The notes beneath the pieces were generated by a model. That model saw only the letters and a list, made by a program, of their open reading frames with translations, ran no database searches and had not been told where the DNA came from. A program made the position numbers and the translations under genes. DNA of 64,000 nt from positions 558,001 through 622,000 of the forward strand of contig NZ_CP060040.1 in the NCBI RefSeq assembly GCF_014211915.1. Reading direction: 5' to 3'. This DNA is from Burkholderia cenocepacia. Its GTDB lineage: Bacteria > Pseudomonadota > Gammaproteobacteria > Burkholderiales > Burkholderiaceae. Shown here piece by piece: positions 27,199-34,850 of this stretch. Numbering within the stretch: the stretch's first letter is position 1; each line of letters opens with the position of its first letter.

Positions 27199-28407
27199 AT
27201 GGACGAGACAATCAACAAAGGCCGGCGCGTACTCGTGATCGGCGGCGGTATCGGCGGGCTCGCGGCGGCGCTGGCGCTCGCGCGTCGGGGCATTCGCGTG
27301 AAGCTGCTCGAACAGGCCGAACGGATCGGCGAGATCGGTGCGGGCATCCAGCTCGCCGCGAACGCGTTCAATGCGCTCGATGCGCTGGGTGTTGGCGAGG
27401 CGGCACGCAGTCGAGCCGTATTGACCGACTGGCTGCAATTGATGGACGCGATCGATGCACGCGAGGTCGCCCGCATCGCTACCGGCGCCGCGTATCGCGA
27501 GCGCTTCGGCAATCCGTATGCGGTGATCCATCGCGCGGACATTCACCTGTCGATCTTTGAGACGGTCAAAGATCATCCGTTGATCGAATTCCGGACGAGC
27601 ACGCAAGTGTGCGGCTTCGAGCAGGACGGCCGCGGCGTGACCGTGATCGACCAGCGCGGCGAACGCTATCGTGCCGATGCGGTGATCGGCTGCGACGGCG
27701 TGAAATCCGCGATCCGTCAGGCGCTGATCGGCGACGCGCATCGCGTGACGGGCCACGTCGTGTATCGCGCGGTGGTGGACGTCGACGACATGCCGAAGGA
27801 TCTGCGGATCAATGCGCCGGTCGTGTGGGCCGGCCCGCATTGCCATCTGGTTCACTATCCGCTGCGCGGCGGGCGGCAGTACAACCTCGTCGTCACGTTC
27901 CACAGCCGCGAGCAGGAGACCTGGGGCGTGCGCGAGGGCAGCAAGGAAGAGGTGCTGTCGTACTTCGACGGGGTCCATCCGCTGCCGAAGCAGATGCTCG
28001 ATAGGCCGACGTCATGGAAGCGCTGGGCGACCGCCGACCGCGATCCGGTCGAGTGCTGGAGCGCGGGCCGCGCGACGGTGCTCGGCGACGCCGCGCATCC
28101 GATGACGCAATACATCGCGCAGGGCGCGTGCCAGGCGCTCGAGGACGCGGTGACGCTCGGCGCGGCCGTTGCGCAGACCGACGGCGATTTCGAGGCCGCG
28201 TTCGCGCTGTACGAAAGCGTGCGGATTCCGCGCACCGCACGCGTGCTGTATTCGGCGCGCGAGATGGGGCGGATCTATCACGCGAAGGGCGTCGAGCGGC
28301 AGGTACGAAACGGGCTGTGGGTCGGGCGCACCGATGCGCAGTTCTACGACGCGCTCGGCTGGCTGCACGGCTGGCGTGCGGAGGATTGCCTGAAGACGGT
28401 CGCATGA
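27199..28407 (+). CDS. mhbM: 3-hydroxybenzoate 6-monooxygenase
   Basis: This 402-aa class A flavoprotein hydroxylase has the FAD motif VLVIGGGIGGLAAALALARRGIRVKLLEQ (residues about 11-39), the DG segment VIGCDGVKSAIR (about 163-174) and GRATVLGDAAHPMTQYIAQGACQALED (about 289-315). It hydroxylates 3-hydroxybenzoate at C6 to gentisate with NADH. It completes a catabolic set of hydroxylase, dioxygenase, isomerase and hydrolase in the order known from the Klebsiella mhbDHIM genes. Salicylate 5-hydroxylase activity is unlikely, as that enzyme is of another type. Confidence 0.92.
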   Translation: MDETINKGRRVLVIGGGIGGLAAALALARRGIRVKLLEQAERIGEIGAGIQLAANAFNALDALGVGEAARSRAVLTDWLQLMDAIDAREVARIATGAAYRERFGNPYAVIHRADIHLSIFETVKDHPLIEFRTSTQVCGFEQDGRGVTVIDQRGERYRADAVIGCDGVKSAIRQALIGDAHRVTGHVVYRAVVDVDDMPKDLRINAPVVWAGPHCHLVHYPLRGGRQYNLVVTFHSREQETWGVREGSKEEVLSYFDGVHPLPKQMLDRPTSWKRWATADRDPVECWSAGRATVLGDAAHPMTQYIAQGACQALEDAVTLGAAVAQTDGDFEAAFALYESVRIPRTARVLYSAREMGRIYHAKGVERQVRNGLWVGRTDAQFYDALGWLHGWRAEDCLKTVA

Positions 28408-28487
28408 CGCATCCGTTCAGCCCGATTCCGGCGGCGCGCATTTCAACGACAGAAGACGCGCGCCGCCTTCCTGGAGGAGACACCATC

Positions 28488-29849
28488 ATGGCCGATACGC
28501 TGTCCATCGACGTCAGCGAATGGATCGACCGGCATCGCATCGCGCCGTTTCAGGCCGCGATCGTCGTCCTGTGCTTTCTGATCGTCGCGATCGACGGATT
28601 CGATACCGCGTCGATCGGGTTCATCGCGCCGGTCATCCGCGCGGAATGGGGCCTGTCGCCCGCGCAGCTCGCGCCGGTATTCGGCGCGGGGTTGGCCGGG
28701 CTGATGGCCGGCGCGCTCGTGTTCGGGCCATTCGGCGACCGGTTCGGCCGTAAGCGGCTGTTGCTTGCGTGTGTGGCGTGCTTCGGCATTGCGAGCGCCG
28801 CGTCGGCGAGCGCGGGCGGCCTGACCGAGCTGATCGTATGGCGCTTCGCGACCGGGCTCGGGCTCGGCGGCGCGATGCCGAATGCGATCACGCTGACGTC
28901 CGAATACTGTCCGTCGCGCCGTCGCTCGCTGCTCGTGACGACGATGTTCTGCGGTTTCACGATCGGCTCCGCGCTCGGCGGGCTCGCGGCTGCGTCGCTG
29001 ATCGAGCACCACGGCTGGCGCGCGGTGCTGGTCGTCGGCGGCGTGGCGCCGCTGCTGCTCCTGCCGCTGCTCGCGTGGCGACTGCCGGAATCGGTGCGCT
29101 ATCTCGTCAACCAGGGCGCGCCGTCCGCGCGGATCGCGACGCTGCTCGGTCGTATCGCGCCGGGTCCGCACCTCGCGCATGCGTCGTTCATCGCGCCCGC
29201 CGGCAAGCCGGCCGGGTCGCCGCTCGGGCGGCTGTTCGCCGCCGACCTGCTGCGCGGCACGCTGCTGCTGTGGCTCACGTTCTTCATGAGCCTGCTCGTC
29301 ATTTACCTGCTGTCGAGCTGGTTGCCGACGTTGCTGCGCACGACCGGCGCGACGTTGCAGACGGCTGCACGCGTGACCGCGATGTTCCAGGTCGGTGGCA
29401 CGCTTGGCGCAATCGTCCTGGGCTGGCTGATGGACCGCTTCGATCCGCATCGCGTGCTGGCCTGCAGCTATGCGGCGGCCGGCGCCTGCGTCGCGGCGAT
29501 CGGCGTGTTCGCCGCGTCGCCGTGGGGGGCGGCACTTGCGGTATTCGCCGCCGGCTTCTGCGTATCGGGCTCGCAGGTCGGGGCGAACGCGCTGTCGGCC
29601 GCGTTCTATCCGACCGAGTGCCGGACGACCGGCGTGAGCTGGGCGAACGGGATCGGTCGTGGCGGCTCGGTGGTCGGCTCGATGGCGGGCGGCGCGATGC
29701 TGGCGATGGGCGTGCCGCTGTCGACCGCATTCGCCGTCGTTGCCGCGCCATGCGTGATCGCGGCGGTCGCGGTGCTGGCGCTCGGTGTGGTTCGCGCCGG
29801 TGCGGCATGCGTGGCGGCCGCCGACGGGATGGCGGGCAGGCAGGCCTGA
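28488..29849 (+). CDS. mhbT: Aromatic acid:H+ symporter (MFS, AAHS family), probable 3-hydroxybenzoate/gentisate importer
   Basis: This 453-aa MFS protein has 12 membrane segments and the AAHS marks: IVAIDGFDTASIGFIAPVI in helix 1 (the DGxD motif essential for aromatic acid uptake), FGPFGDRFGRKRLLL (motif A) and LPESVRYLVNQG after helix 6. The ATG at 28488 was chosen for its GGAGGAG site; a longer frame overlaps the monooxygenase gene. It ends the gentisate operon; no clear terminator follows. Confidence 0.9.
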   Translation: MADTLSIDVSEWIDRHRIAPFQAAIVVLCFLIVAIDGFDTASIGFIAPVIRAEWGLSPAQLAPVFGAGLAGLMAGALVFGPFGDRFGRKRLLLACVACFGIASAASASAGGLTELIVWRFATGLGLGGAMPNAITLTSEYCPSRRRSLLVTTMFCGFTIGSALGGLAAASLIEHHGWRAVLVVGGVAPLLLLPLLAWRLPESVRYLVNQGAPSARIATLLGRIAPGPHLAHASFIAPAGKPAGSPLGRLFAADLLRGTLLLWLTFFMSLLVIYLLSSWLPTLLRTTGATLQTAARVTAMFQVGGTLGAIVLGWLMDRFDPHRVLACSYAAAGACVAAIGVFAASPWGAALAVFAAGFCVSGSQVGANALSAAFYPTECRTTGVSWANGIGRGGSVVGSMAGGAMLAMGVPLSTAFAVVAAPCVIAAVAVLALGVVRAGAACVAAADGMAGRQA

Positions 29850-30218
29850 TCTAAGGCGGGGCGGTTCGATTGCCGATTCGGTAAGCGGCAGGATGCTGCC
29901 GTAGCTCGCGTTGCCGGCAGACGTGTGCTTCGATGCGCTGTTCTGACGCCGCGCTGGCGCATGGAGTTCAAGATCGCGCCCGGTTCGATTTCCTCGAATT
30001 CGGACCGTTTCGCCGGCTATATCCGGCTCGCCTGCACACGCGTATCCGATGTGTCCGACGCATCCGGTGCGGTGCACGAGGCAGCGTTCGACACACTCGC
30101 CCGCCTCGTACGGGAAGCCATGGCGGCCGTGTAAGCGCGACGGCGGCGGCCGGTCGGACTTCCGAATACGCGAGTGCTCCGGCCGGACGCGGTACCGAAG
30201 CGGCAAGCCGCCGCCATT
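29850..30218. other. Intergenic region after the gentisate operon
   Basis: Apart from a possible small open frame (29961-30134) I see nothing definite here: no terminator with a T tract and no promoter. The next gene is convergent. Confidence 0.5.
29961..30134 (+). pseudogene. Possible small protein or C-terminal gene remnant
   Basis: A 57-codon frame reads MEFKIAPGSISSNSDRFAGY and on to AAFDTLARLVREAMAAV, with a balanced, protein-like composition unlike the arginine/alanine-rich shadow frames around it. It has no ribosome-binding site and no recognisable family. It may be the tail of a lost gene. Low confidence. Confidence 0.25.
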
Positions 30219-30497
30219 TCATCGGCTGACCGAGTGCGTGGCGAGGTGCTGGCGAATCAGCGACAGATAACGGTCGCCGACCGAGAAATCGCGTGCCGCG
30301 CGCGGCCGGGCGGCGGCCGGCCGCAGCGTGGCCGGCGCGCTCATGCCCAGATACCGGCACACGGCGGACGGGAAGGGCTTGCGCGTATGCCCGAGCTGAC
30401 GCGCCGCGCGCTCGACGCGGGCATCGCCGACTTGGGCTCGAAGCCACGCCAGCACTTGGCGATCGGTTTCGTTGACGATACGGACCAGATGTTCCAT
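30219..30497 (-). CDS. Small protein of unknown function
   Basis: This 92-aa basic protein (MEHLVRIVNETDRQVLAWLR...) has a helical N-terminal half (residues 1-45, with DARVERAARQLGHTRKPFPSAVCRYLG possibly a DNA-binding helix pair) and a Pro/Ala/Arg-rich linker before FSVGDRYLSLIRQHLATHS. The ATG at 30497 follows GAGGTG at good spacing. A perfect 12-bp palindrome lies 23 bp upstream, suggesting tight control or autoregulation. I do not recognise a family. Its neighbours (gentisate transporter, convergent; di-haem protein, same strand upstream) give no clue. Confidence 0.55.
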   Translation of the reverse strand: MEHLVRIVNETDRQVLAWLRAQVGDARVERAARQLGHTRKPFPSAVCRYLGMSAPATLRPAAARPRAARDFSVGDRYLSLIRQHLATHSVSR

Positions 30498-30519
30498 CGC
30501 GCACCTCACTGTTCATAAA

Positions 30520-30531
30520 TACAGTACTGTA
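30520..30531. promoter_or_regulatory. Perfect 12-bp palindrome upstream of the small basic protein gene
   Basis: TACAGTACTGTA stands in an AT-rich stretch (TTCATAAA before, AATATAAC after), 23 bp ahead of the start codon. It resembles operators of small autoregulated repressors and half of an SOS box, but the spacing does not fit LexA. Confidence 0.5.
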
Positions 30532-30593
30532 AATATAACCAGTGTTTGTGCTGACCGCAAGCGGGCGTGCGTCGGCTGGCCGTTCGGCCAGGG

Positions 30594-31922
30594 TCAGCGC
30601 ACCGGCGCGGCGGCTCGCGTGATCCGGGCGGCGGCCGGGGCGGCGCGGCCGGTATAGCGCGCGTCGGTCAGCGTGCCGAGGAACGCGACGATGTCGTCGA
30701 TTTCCGCGTCGGTGAGCGCGGGCGGCGTGCCGGGCCGACGGTTCATCGGCGTCGAGTTGACGTTGATGTTGCCCCGATAGGCGGCCGGCACGTCGTCGAA
30801 CGTCTTGGCGCCGTGGTACCAGAAGCCGGGATCGGTCGAGCGCGTGTTGTAGAACGCGACCGCGTCGCGCAGCGTCGTGAATACCCCGTTGTGCATGAAC
30901 GTCTGCTTGACCGCGACGTTGCGCAGCCCCGGCGTGCGCAGGTAGCCGCACCATTGCGTCGGTTCGGGCCAGCGCAGCCGGCGCGCGGTGTCGCACAGCC
31001 CGTTGTCGAAATGGCGCGGATCGCGGTTCGCCGGCAGCGCGCGATTGCGCGGCACCGCGATCGCGTCGTAGCCGAAATCGGTGAACAGCGAGCGCTCCGG
31101 GCGGCTCGACGTGTCCGACAGCGTATGGCAGGTCATGCAATTGCCCTTGTCGGGATTCCGGAACAGCGCGAGGCCGCGCATCTCGGCCGGCGCGAGCGGC
31201 TTGCGCGTGCGCAGGAACGCATCGAAGCGCGACGTGAACGGCGCCATCTCGTCGCTCTGCAGATAGGCTTCGACGGCCGAACCCAGCGCGCGCACCAGTT
31301 GCTCGGGGTCGCGGCGCACCGGCGCGCCGAAGCGCGCGGCGAGATCGGGCGCGAGTTCGGTCGCGTTGACCTTGCGCAGCAGCGCGGCCGGCGACCGGTT
31401 GTTCATCTCGTTCGGATCGAACAGCGGCCCGCGGATCTGCTCGGCGAGCGTATCCGCGCGGCCGTCGCTGAACAGGCCGCCGAACGGCGACGGCGCGGGC
31501 GCATCGTCGTCCTGGTAGAAGTGGCGGCGCGGCACGTAGCGCACATACAGCAGCGACGGCGCATTGCGCTGGCTGAAGCGCCCGGGCCGGCTGCCTTCCG
31601 GCACGCCGGGCCCCGCGAGCGATGCGGCCGACAGCGTCGGCGCGAACGCGCGGCCCGGATCGTGGCAGCCCGCGCACGACATGCCGCGCGGCTCGGACAG
31701 CCGCGGGTCGAAGAAGATGCGGCGGCCGAGCGCGACGAGCGTCGGGTCCGGCGCGAAGCGCGCGGTGGCCGCGTCGATCTTGCCCGTCACCTGCGGCGTG
31801 CCGTTGCCGATCGTGTCGACGACGCGCGACGGCGGCGCGCCGGGAAGCAGGACCGTTTCGGCCGGCGCGGCGTGGGCCGCCAGCGTCAGACCGGCGAGCA
31901 GGGGTGCGACAAGCGTGCGCAA
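30594..31922 (-). CDS. Di-haem cytochrome c peroxidase (CcpA/MauG) family protein
   Basis: This protein of about 442 aa has two c-type haem sites, CAGCH (residues 83-87) and CMTCH (262-266), and the family pattern LGRRIFFDPRLSEPRGMSCAGCHDPGRAF and YLRTPGLRNVAVKQTFMHNGVFTTL. It would be exported and act in the periplasm, either reducing peroxide or oxidising a partner. The only in-frame start is a TTG without a ribosome-binding site. An ATG with GAGG lies at 31953 in another frame; removing one base from a run of five C's (31938-31942) joins it to this frame and yields a normal signal peptide, so the true start is probably there. It follows the metallophosphoesterase lipoprotein gene. Confidence 0.82.
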   Translation of the reverse strand: MRTLVAPLLAGLTLAAHAAPAETVLLPGAPPSRVVDTIGNGTPQVTGKIDAATARFAPDPTLVALGRRIFFDPRLSEPRGMSCAGCHDPGRAFAPTLSAASLAGPGVPEGSRPGRFSQRNAPSLLYVRYVPRRHFYQDDDAPAPSPFGGLFSDGRADTLAEQIRGPLFDPNEMNNRSPAALLRKVNATELAPDLAARFGAPVRRDPEQLVRALGSAVEAYLQSDEMAPFTSRFDAFLRTRKPLAPAEMRGLALFRNPDKGNCMTCHTLSDTSSRPERSLFTDFGYDAIAVPRNRALPANRDPRHFDNGLCDTARRLRWPEPTQWCGYLRTPGLRNVAVKQTFMHNGVFTTLRDAVAFYNTRSTDPGFWYHGAKTFDDVPAAYRGNINVNSTPMNRRPGTPPALTDAEIDDIVAFLGTLTDARYTGRAAPAAARITRAAAPVR

Positions 31923-31968
31923 CGTCTGCCGGCCGCGCCCCCGCGGCCTTCATATCGAACTGCCTCAC

Positions 31969-33432
31969 TCACGGCGCGATGAACCCCGTCTTGTCGCAGG
32001 CGAGCGTCCTGCCCGACTGGTTGCACGACGCCAGTCGCTTGCCGGCCGCCGAATACGCATGGAACACCCAGCCCGTCGCCGGTGCGGCGTTGCGCTCCAT
32101 GATCAGGAAGCCGAAGCTGTTGTTGTGCGACAGCCGCTCGATCACGGCGCCCGGCGCGGGCGTCAGGCCGGCCGGGAACGGGTCGGGCAGCGCGACGTCG
32201 AGGTTGTCGCCGCCGTTGCCGGACACGATCGTCGCCGGGTGCCCGGACGAGAAGTTGATCGCCTGGAAATCGTGCACGTGGCCATGCAGCGCGACGTGCA
32301 CGCCCGGCGGGTAGTACGCCTGCGCGTTGAGGCTCGACATCACCGACTGCAGCGCGAGGTTGCCCGGCGCCGGCGTGCTGCCGGCGATCGGCGCGAACGC
32401 GAGGATCGGATGATGGTTCGTGAAGATCGTCGTCGTCATGCCGGCTTTCGACGCGAGCGATGCGACCGTCTGGAACTGCTTCTGGTAGATGCCGAACTGC
32501 GCGTCGGTCGTCTTCAGCGGCGTGCGGCCGACCTTCGCGGTGTCGAACACGATCACCTGCGAGCCGCCGCCGAGCGACACCGCATAGGGTTCCGAATAGT
32601 TCGCGTTGTTGTCGTTGGCCGGATCGTCGCACGAGCGGGCGGCCGAATACGGGCGCGGGTCGAGGAAGCGGAACCAGCCCTGGCCCGCCCGCGCGCATTC
32701 CTCGTGGTTGCCGCGCACGACGACCCACGGCGCCTTCGCGAGCAACGGCGCGGCCGGGCGGAACAGGTCGGCTTGCCACGTATCCCAGCCGTAGCCCCAC
32801 GGGCTGTCCTTGCAGCCGGCGATGTCCGGCGGGCACGCATTCTCGCGATAGTGGTAGTCGCCGACGTGCAGTACGAGATCGGGCGACAGCTTCGCGACGC
32901 TGGCCGCGATCGTGTCGAGCGGCCAGACCGCGGCATCGTTGCACGCCTGCCAAGCGTTGTCGGCCTTCTTCATCCGGCAGCCCGTGTCGGCGATGATCGC
33001 GATGCGCTGCGGTTGCGCTTTCGGCAGCGGCAGCGTGCGGCCCGCGACGCTGGCTGTTTGCACGCCGGCCGGCAGCGTGGCTTCGCAGACGGACACCGGG
33101 AAGCTCGACGGCTTCGAATCGGCCGGATCGCTGGCGGTCGGCCGCTGGGCGACGGTCGCGGCGCCCGCGCGCAGCGTCATGCGCGACAGCTTGCCGTCGA
33201 CGGTCAGTTGCGGGCACAGCGGATCGGTGGCCGACGCGGGCGTGTAGTTCGTGATCACGCGCGCGATCGCCTGGTTCGCGTCGCCGATCTCGACCCACGC
33301 GGCCTGAACGTTGGCCGAGGCGCTGGCCGGATCGTCGGGCGTATCGATGTGATTCGAGCACGCGGACAGCGCGGCGAGGGCAGCAAGGGGAGCGCAGCGC
33401 ACGAGCAGCGCGCGCGTGAGGAGTCGTCGCAT
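31969..33432 (-). CDS. Metallophosphoesterase, lipoprotein
   Basis: This 487-aa protein has a lipobox signal (LAALSAC, cysteine at about residue 25) and a calcineurin-type phosphoesterase domain: IIADTGC with the first aspartate, VLHVGDYHYRE, VVVRGNHEEC, TNHHPIL and LHGHVHDFQ, all metal ligands in order (residues about 145-405). It would sit on the periplasmic side of a membrane and hydrolyse an unknown phosphate ester. The start at 33432 gives the lipoprotein signal; longer frames upstream do not. It lies 46 bp before the di-haem gene and is probably co-transcribed. Confidence 0.82.
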   Translation of the reverse strand: MRRLLTRALLVRCAPLAALAALSACSNHIDTPDDPASASANVQAAWVEIGDANQAIARVITNYTPASATDPLCPQLTVDGKLSRMTLRAGAATVAQRPTASDPADSKPSSFPVSVCEATLPAGVQTASVAGRTLPLPKAQPQRIAIIADTGCRMKKADNAWQACNDAAVWPLDTIAASVAKLSPDLVLHVGDYHYRENACPPDIAGCKDSPWGYGWDTWQADLFRPAAPLLAKAPWVVVRGNHEECARAGQGWFRFLDPRPYSAARSCDDPANDNNANYSEPYAVSLGGGSQVIVFDTAKVGRTPLKTTDAQFGIYQKQFQTVASLASKAGMTTTIFTNHHPILAFAPIAGSTPAPGNLALQSVMSSLNAQAYYPPGVHVALHGHVHDFQAINFSSGHPATIVSGNGGDNLDVALPDPFPAGLTPAPGAVIERLSHNNSFGFLIMERNAAPATGWVFHAYSAAGKRLASCNQSGRTLACDKTGFIAP

Positions 33433-33520
33433 GGGAGGGGGAGGCGCCGTAGGAAAGTCGTCAACGATACGCAGCGCGAATGTAAGAAATGTGAAAAGCG
33501 GGGCGCGTGCTGGCTGCCCC

Positions 33521-33556
33521 TTGACTTCAAGCCGGCTTGAAGCAGCACAGTACGAT
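33521..33556 (+). promoter_or_regulatory. MerR-type dyad promoter ahead of the methyltransferase gene
   Basis: TTGACT (33521-33526) runs into a perfect 18-bp palindrome CTTCAAGCCGGCTTGAAG (33525-33542). TACGAT at 33551-33556 or ACAGTA at 33547-33552 could be the -10. The arrangement is the same as in the DUF2938 promoter at 6.7 kb. It reads toward the methyltransferase gene 32 bp downstream. Confidence 0.55.
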
Positions 33557-33587
33557 TCGTCATCAATGAATCGGAAGGGGATCGACG

Positions 33588-34436
33588 ATGGAAGCCAACC
33601 GGCCCAACGAAGCGCAATCCGCGCTCTGGAACGGTCCGTCAGGGCGCGCGTGGGTCGATGCGCAGGCGCCGCTGGACCGGATGTTCGAGCCGTTCGAAAC
33701 GCTGCTGGCGGAGGCCGCGGCAGCATCGTTTGCCACGCGCGTGCTCGATGTCGGCTGCGGCACCGGCGCGGTCACGCTCGCGACCGCGCGGCGGCTCGGT
33801 GCGAGCGCGCAGTGCACGGGCATCGACATTTCGGCGCGGATGATCGATGCCGCCCGGGCGCGTGCCGAACGCGGCGGCGTGCCTGCCCGGTTCGTGTGCG
33901 CGGACGTGCAGACACATGCGTTCGAGCCGGCGAGCGTCGACCTGCTCGTGTCGCGTCTCGGCGTGATGTTCTTCGACGATCCGGTACGGGCGTTCGCGAA
34001 CCTTCGGCGTGCGGCACGGCCGGGCGCGCCGATGCGGTTCGTCGCGTGGCGCGGCGCGGCCGACAATCCCTTCATGACGACGGCCGAGCGGGCGGCCGCG
34101 CCGCTGCTGCCGAACCTGCCCGTGCGGCAGCCCGGCGCACCGGGCCAGTTCGCGTTCGGCGACCGGCAGCGGATCGCGTCGGTGCTGTCGGACAGCGGCT
34201 GGGCGGACGTTGCGATCGAGCCGGTCGACCGGATGTGCATGCTGCCGGAATCCGCGCTGGACGACTACATTGGCCGGCTGGGCCCGGTCGGCGTTGCATT
34301 GCTGGAGGTGGACGAAGCGACGCGGCGGCGCGTGATCGACACGATGCGCGCCGCGTTCGAGCGGTACGTGCACGGCGCCGAAGTGCGCTTCGAGGCGGCG
34401 TGCTGGCTCGTGACGGCGCGCGCGCCGTCCGCATGA
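33588..34436 (+). CDS. Class I SAM-dependent methyltransferase
   Basis: This 282-aa protein has the SAM-binding motifs: VLDVGCGTGAVTLATARRL (motif I, residues about 52-70), CTGIDISARMIDAARAR (motif II) and VDLLVSRLGVMFFDDPVRAFANLRRAARPGAPMRFVAWRG (about 118-157), followed by a variable substrate region. It resembles ubiquinone/sterol-type small-molecule methylases; the substrate is unknown. It stands alone, convergent with a small membrane protein gene, under a MerR-like dyad promoter. Confidence 0.85.
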   Translation: MEANRPNEAQSALWNGPSGRAWVDAQAPLDRMFEPFETLLAEAAAASFATRVLDVGCGTGAVTLATARRLGASAQCTGIDISARMIDAARARAERGGVPARFVCADVQTHAFEPASVDLLVSRLGVMFFDDPVRAFANLRRAARPGAPMRFVAWRGAADNPFMTTAERAAAPLLPNLPVRQPGAPGQFAFGDRQRIASVLSDSGWADVAIEPVDRMCMLPESALDDYIGRLGPVGVALLEVDEATRRRVIDTMRAAFERYVHGAEVRFEAACWLVTARAPSA

Positions 34437-34538
34437 CGCGTAACGTGAAAGCAGCGGATCAAGGCCGGGGCGGTGACCCGTTCGCCCCGCACGTGGCCGT
34501 GCCCGCGTGACGAAGCGGGGCCATGCGACCTGCGTGCG

Positions 34539-34850
34539 TCAGCGCTTCCGCGCGCGCAGCATCAACCAGGCGCAGCCGCCGGCCGCCAGCACGAGGCCGA
34601 GCAGGACGGCCTCGGCGCCGAGCGCGAAACCGGGCGGCATGTCGCCGCCGTTCGGCACCGGCGCCAGGTTGCCGGCCATCGCGACGGCGCCGCCGGCGAG
34701 CAGCGCCGCGCAGACGATCCAGTAGATCTTGCCGGGCAGTGCCGCGGCGCGGATGCGCCACAGCGCGATGCCGGCGCCGCCGAGGTACAGCACGGCGAGC
34801 GTGCCGAGCGCGATGATGTCGGCCGCGCGGCTTTGCAGCAACCCGCTCAT
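34539..34850 (-). CDS. Small three-helix membrane protein
   Basis: This 103-aa protein has three or four hydrophobic segments (residues about 12-32, 42-62, 76-98) and a basic end, ARKR. Its ATG overlaps the stop of the BCCT transporter gene (ATGA), and its ribosome-binding site GGAGG lies within the transporter's last codons, so translation is coupled. It could be an accessory partner of the transporter. I do not recognise a family. Confidence 0.7.
   Translation of the reverse strand: MSGLLQSRAADIIALGTLAVLYLGGAGIALWRIRAAALPGKIYWIVCAALLAGGAVAMAGNLAPVPNGGDMPPGFALGAEAVLLGLVLAAGGCAWLMLRARKR

Noticed and set aside
30520..30531. LexA (SOS) box
   Set aside because: The palindrome is compact, with CAGTACTG at the centre; an SOS box needs CTG and CAG ten bases apart.
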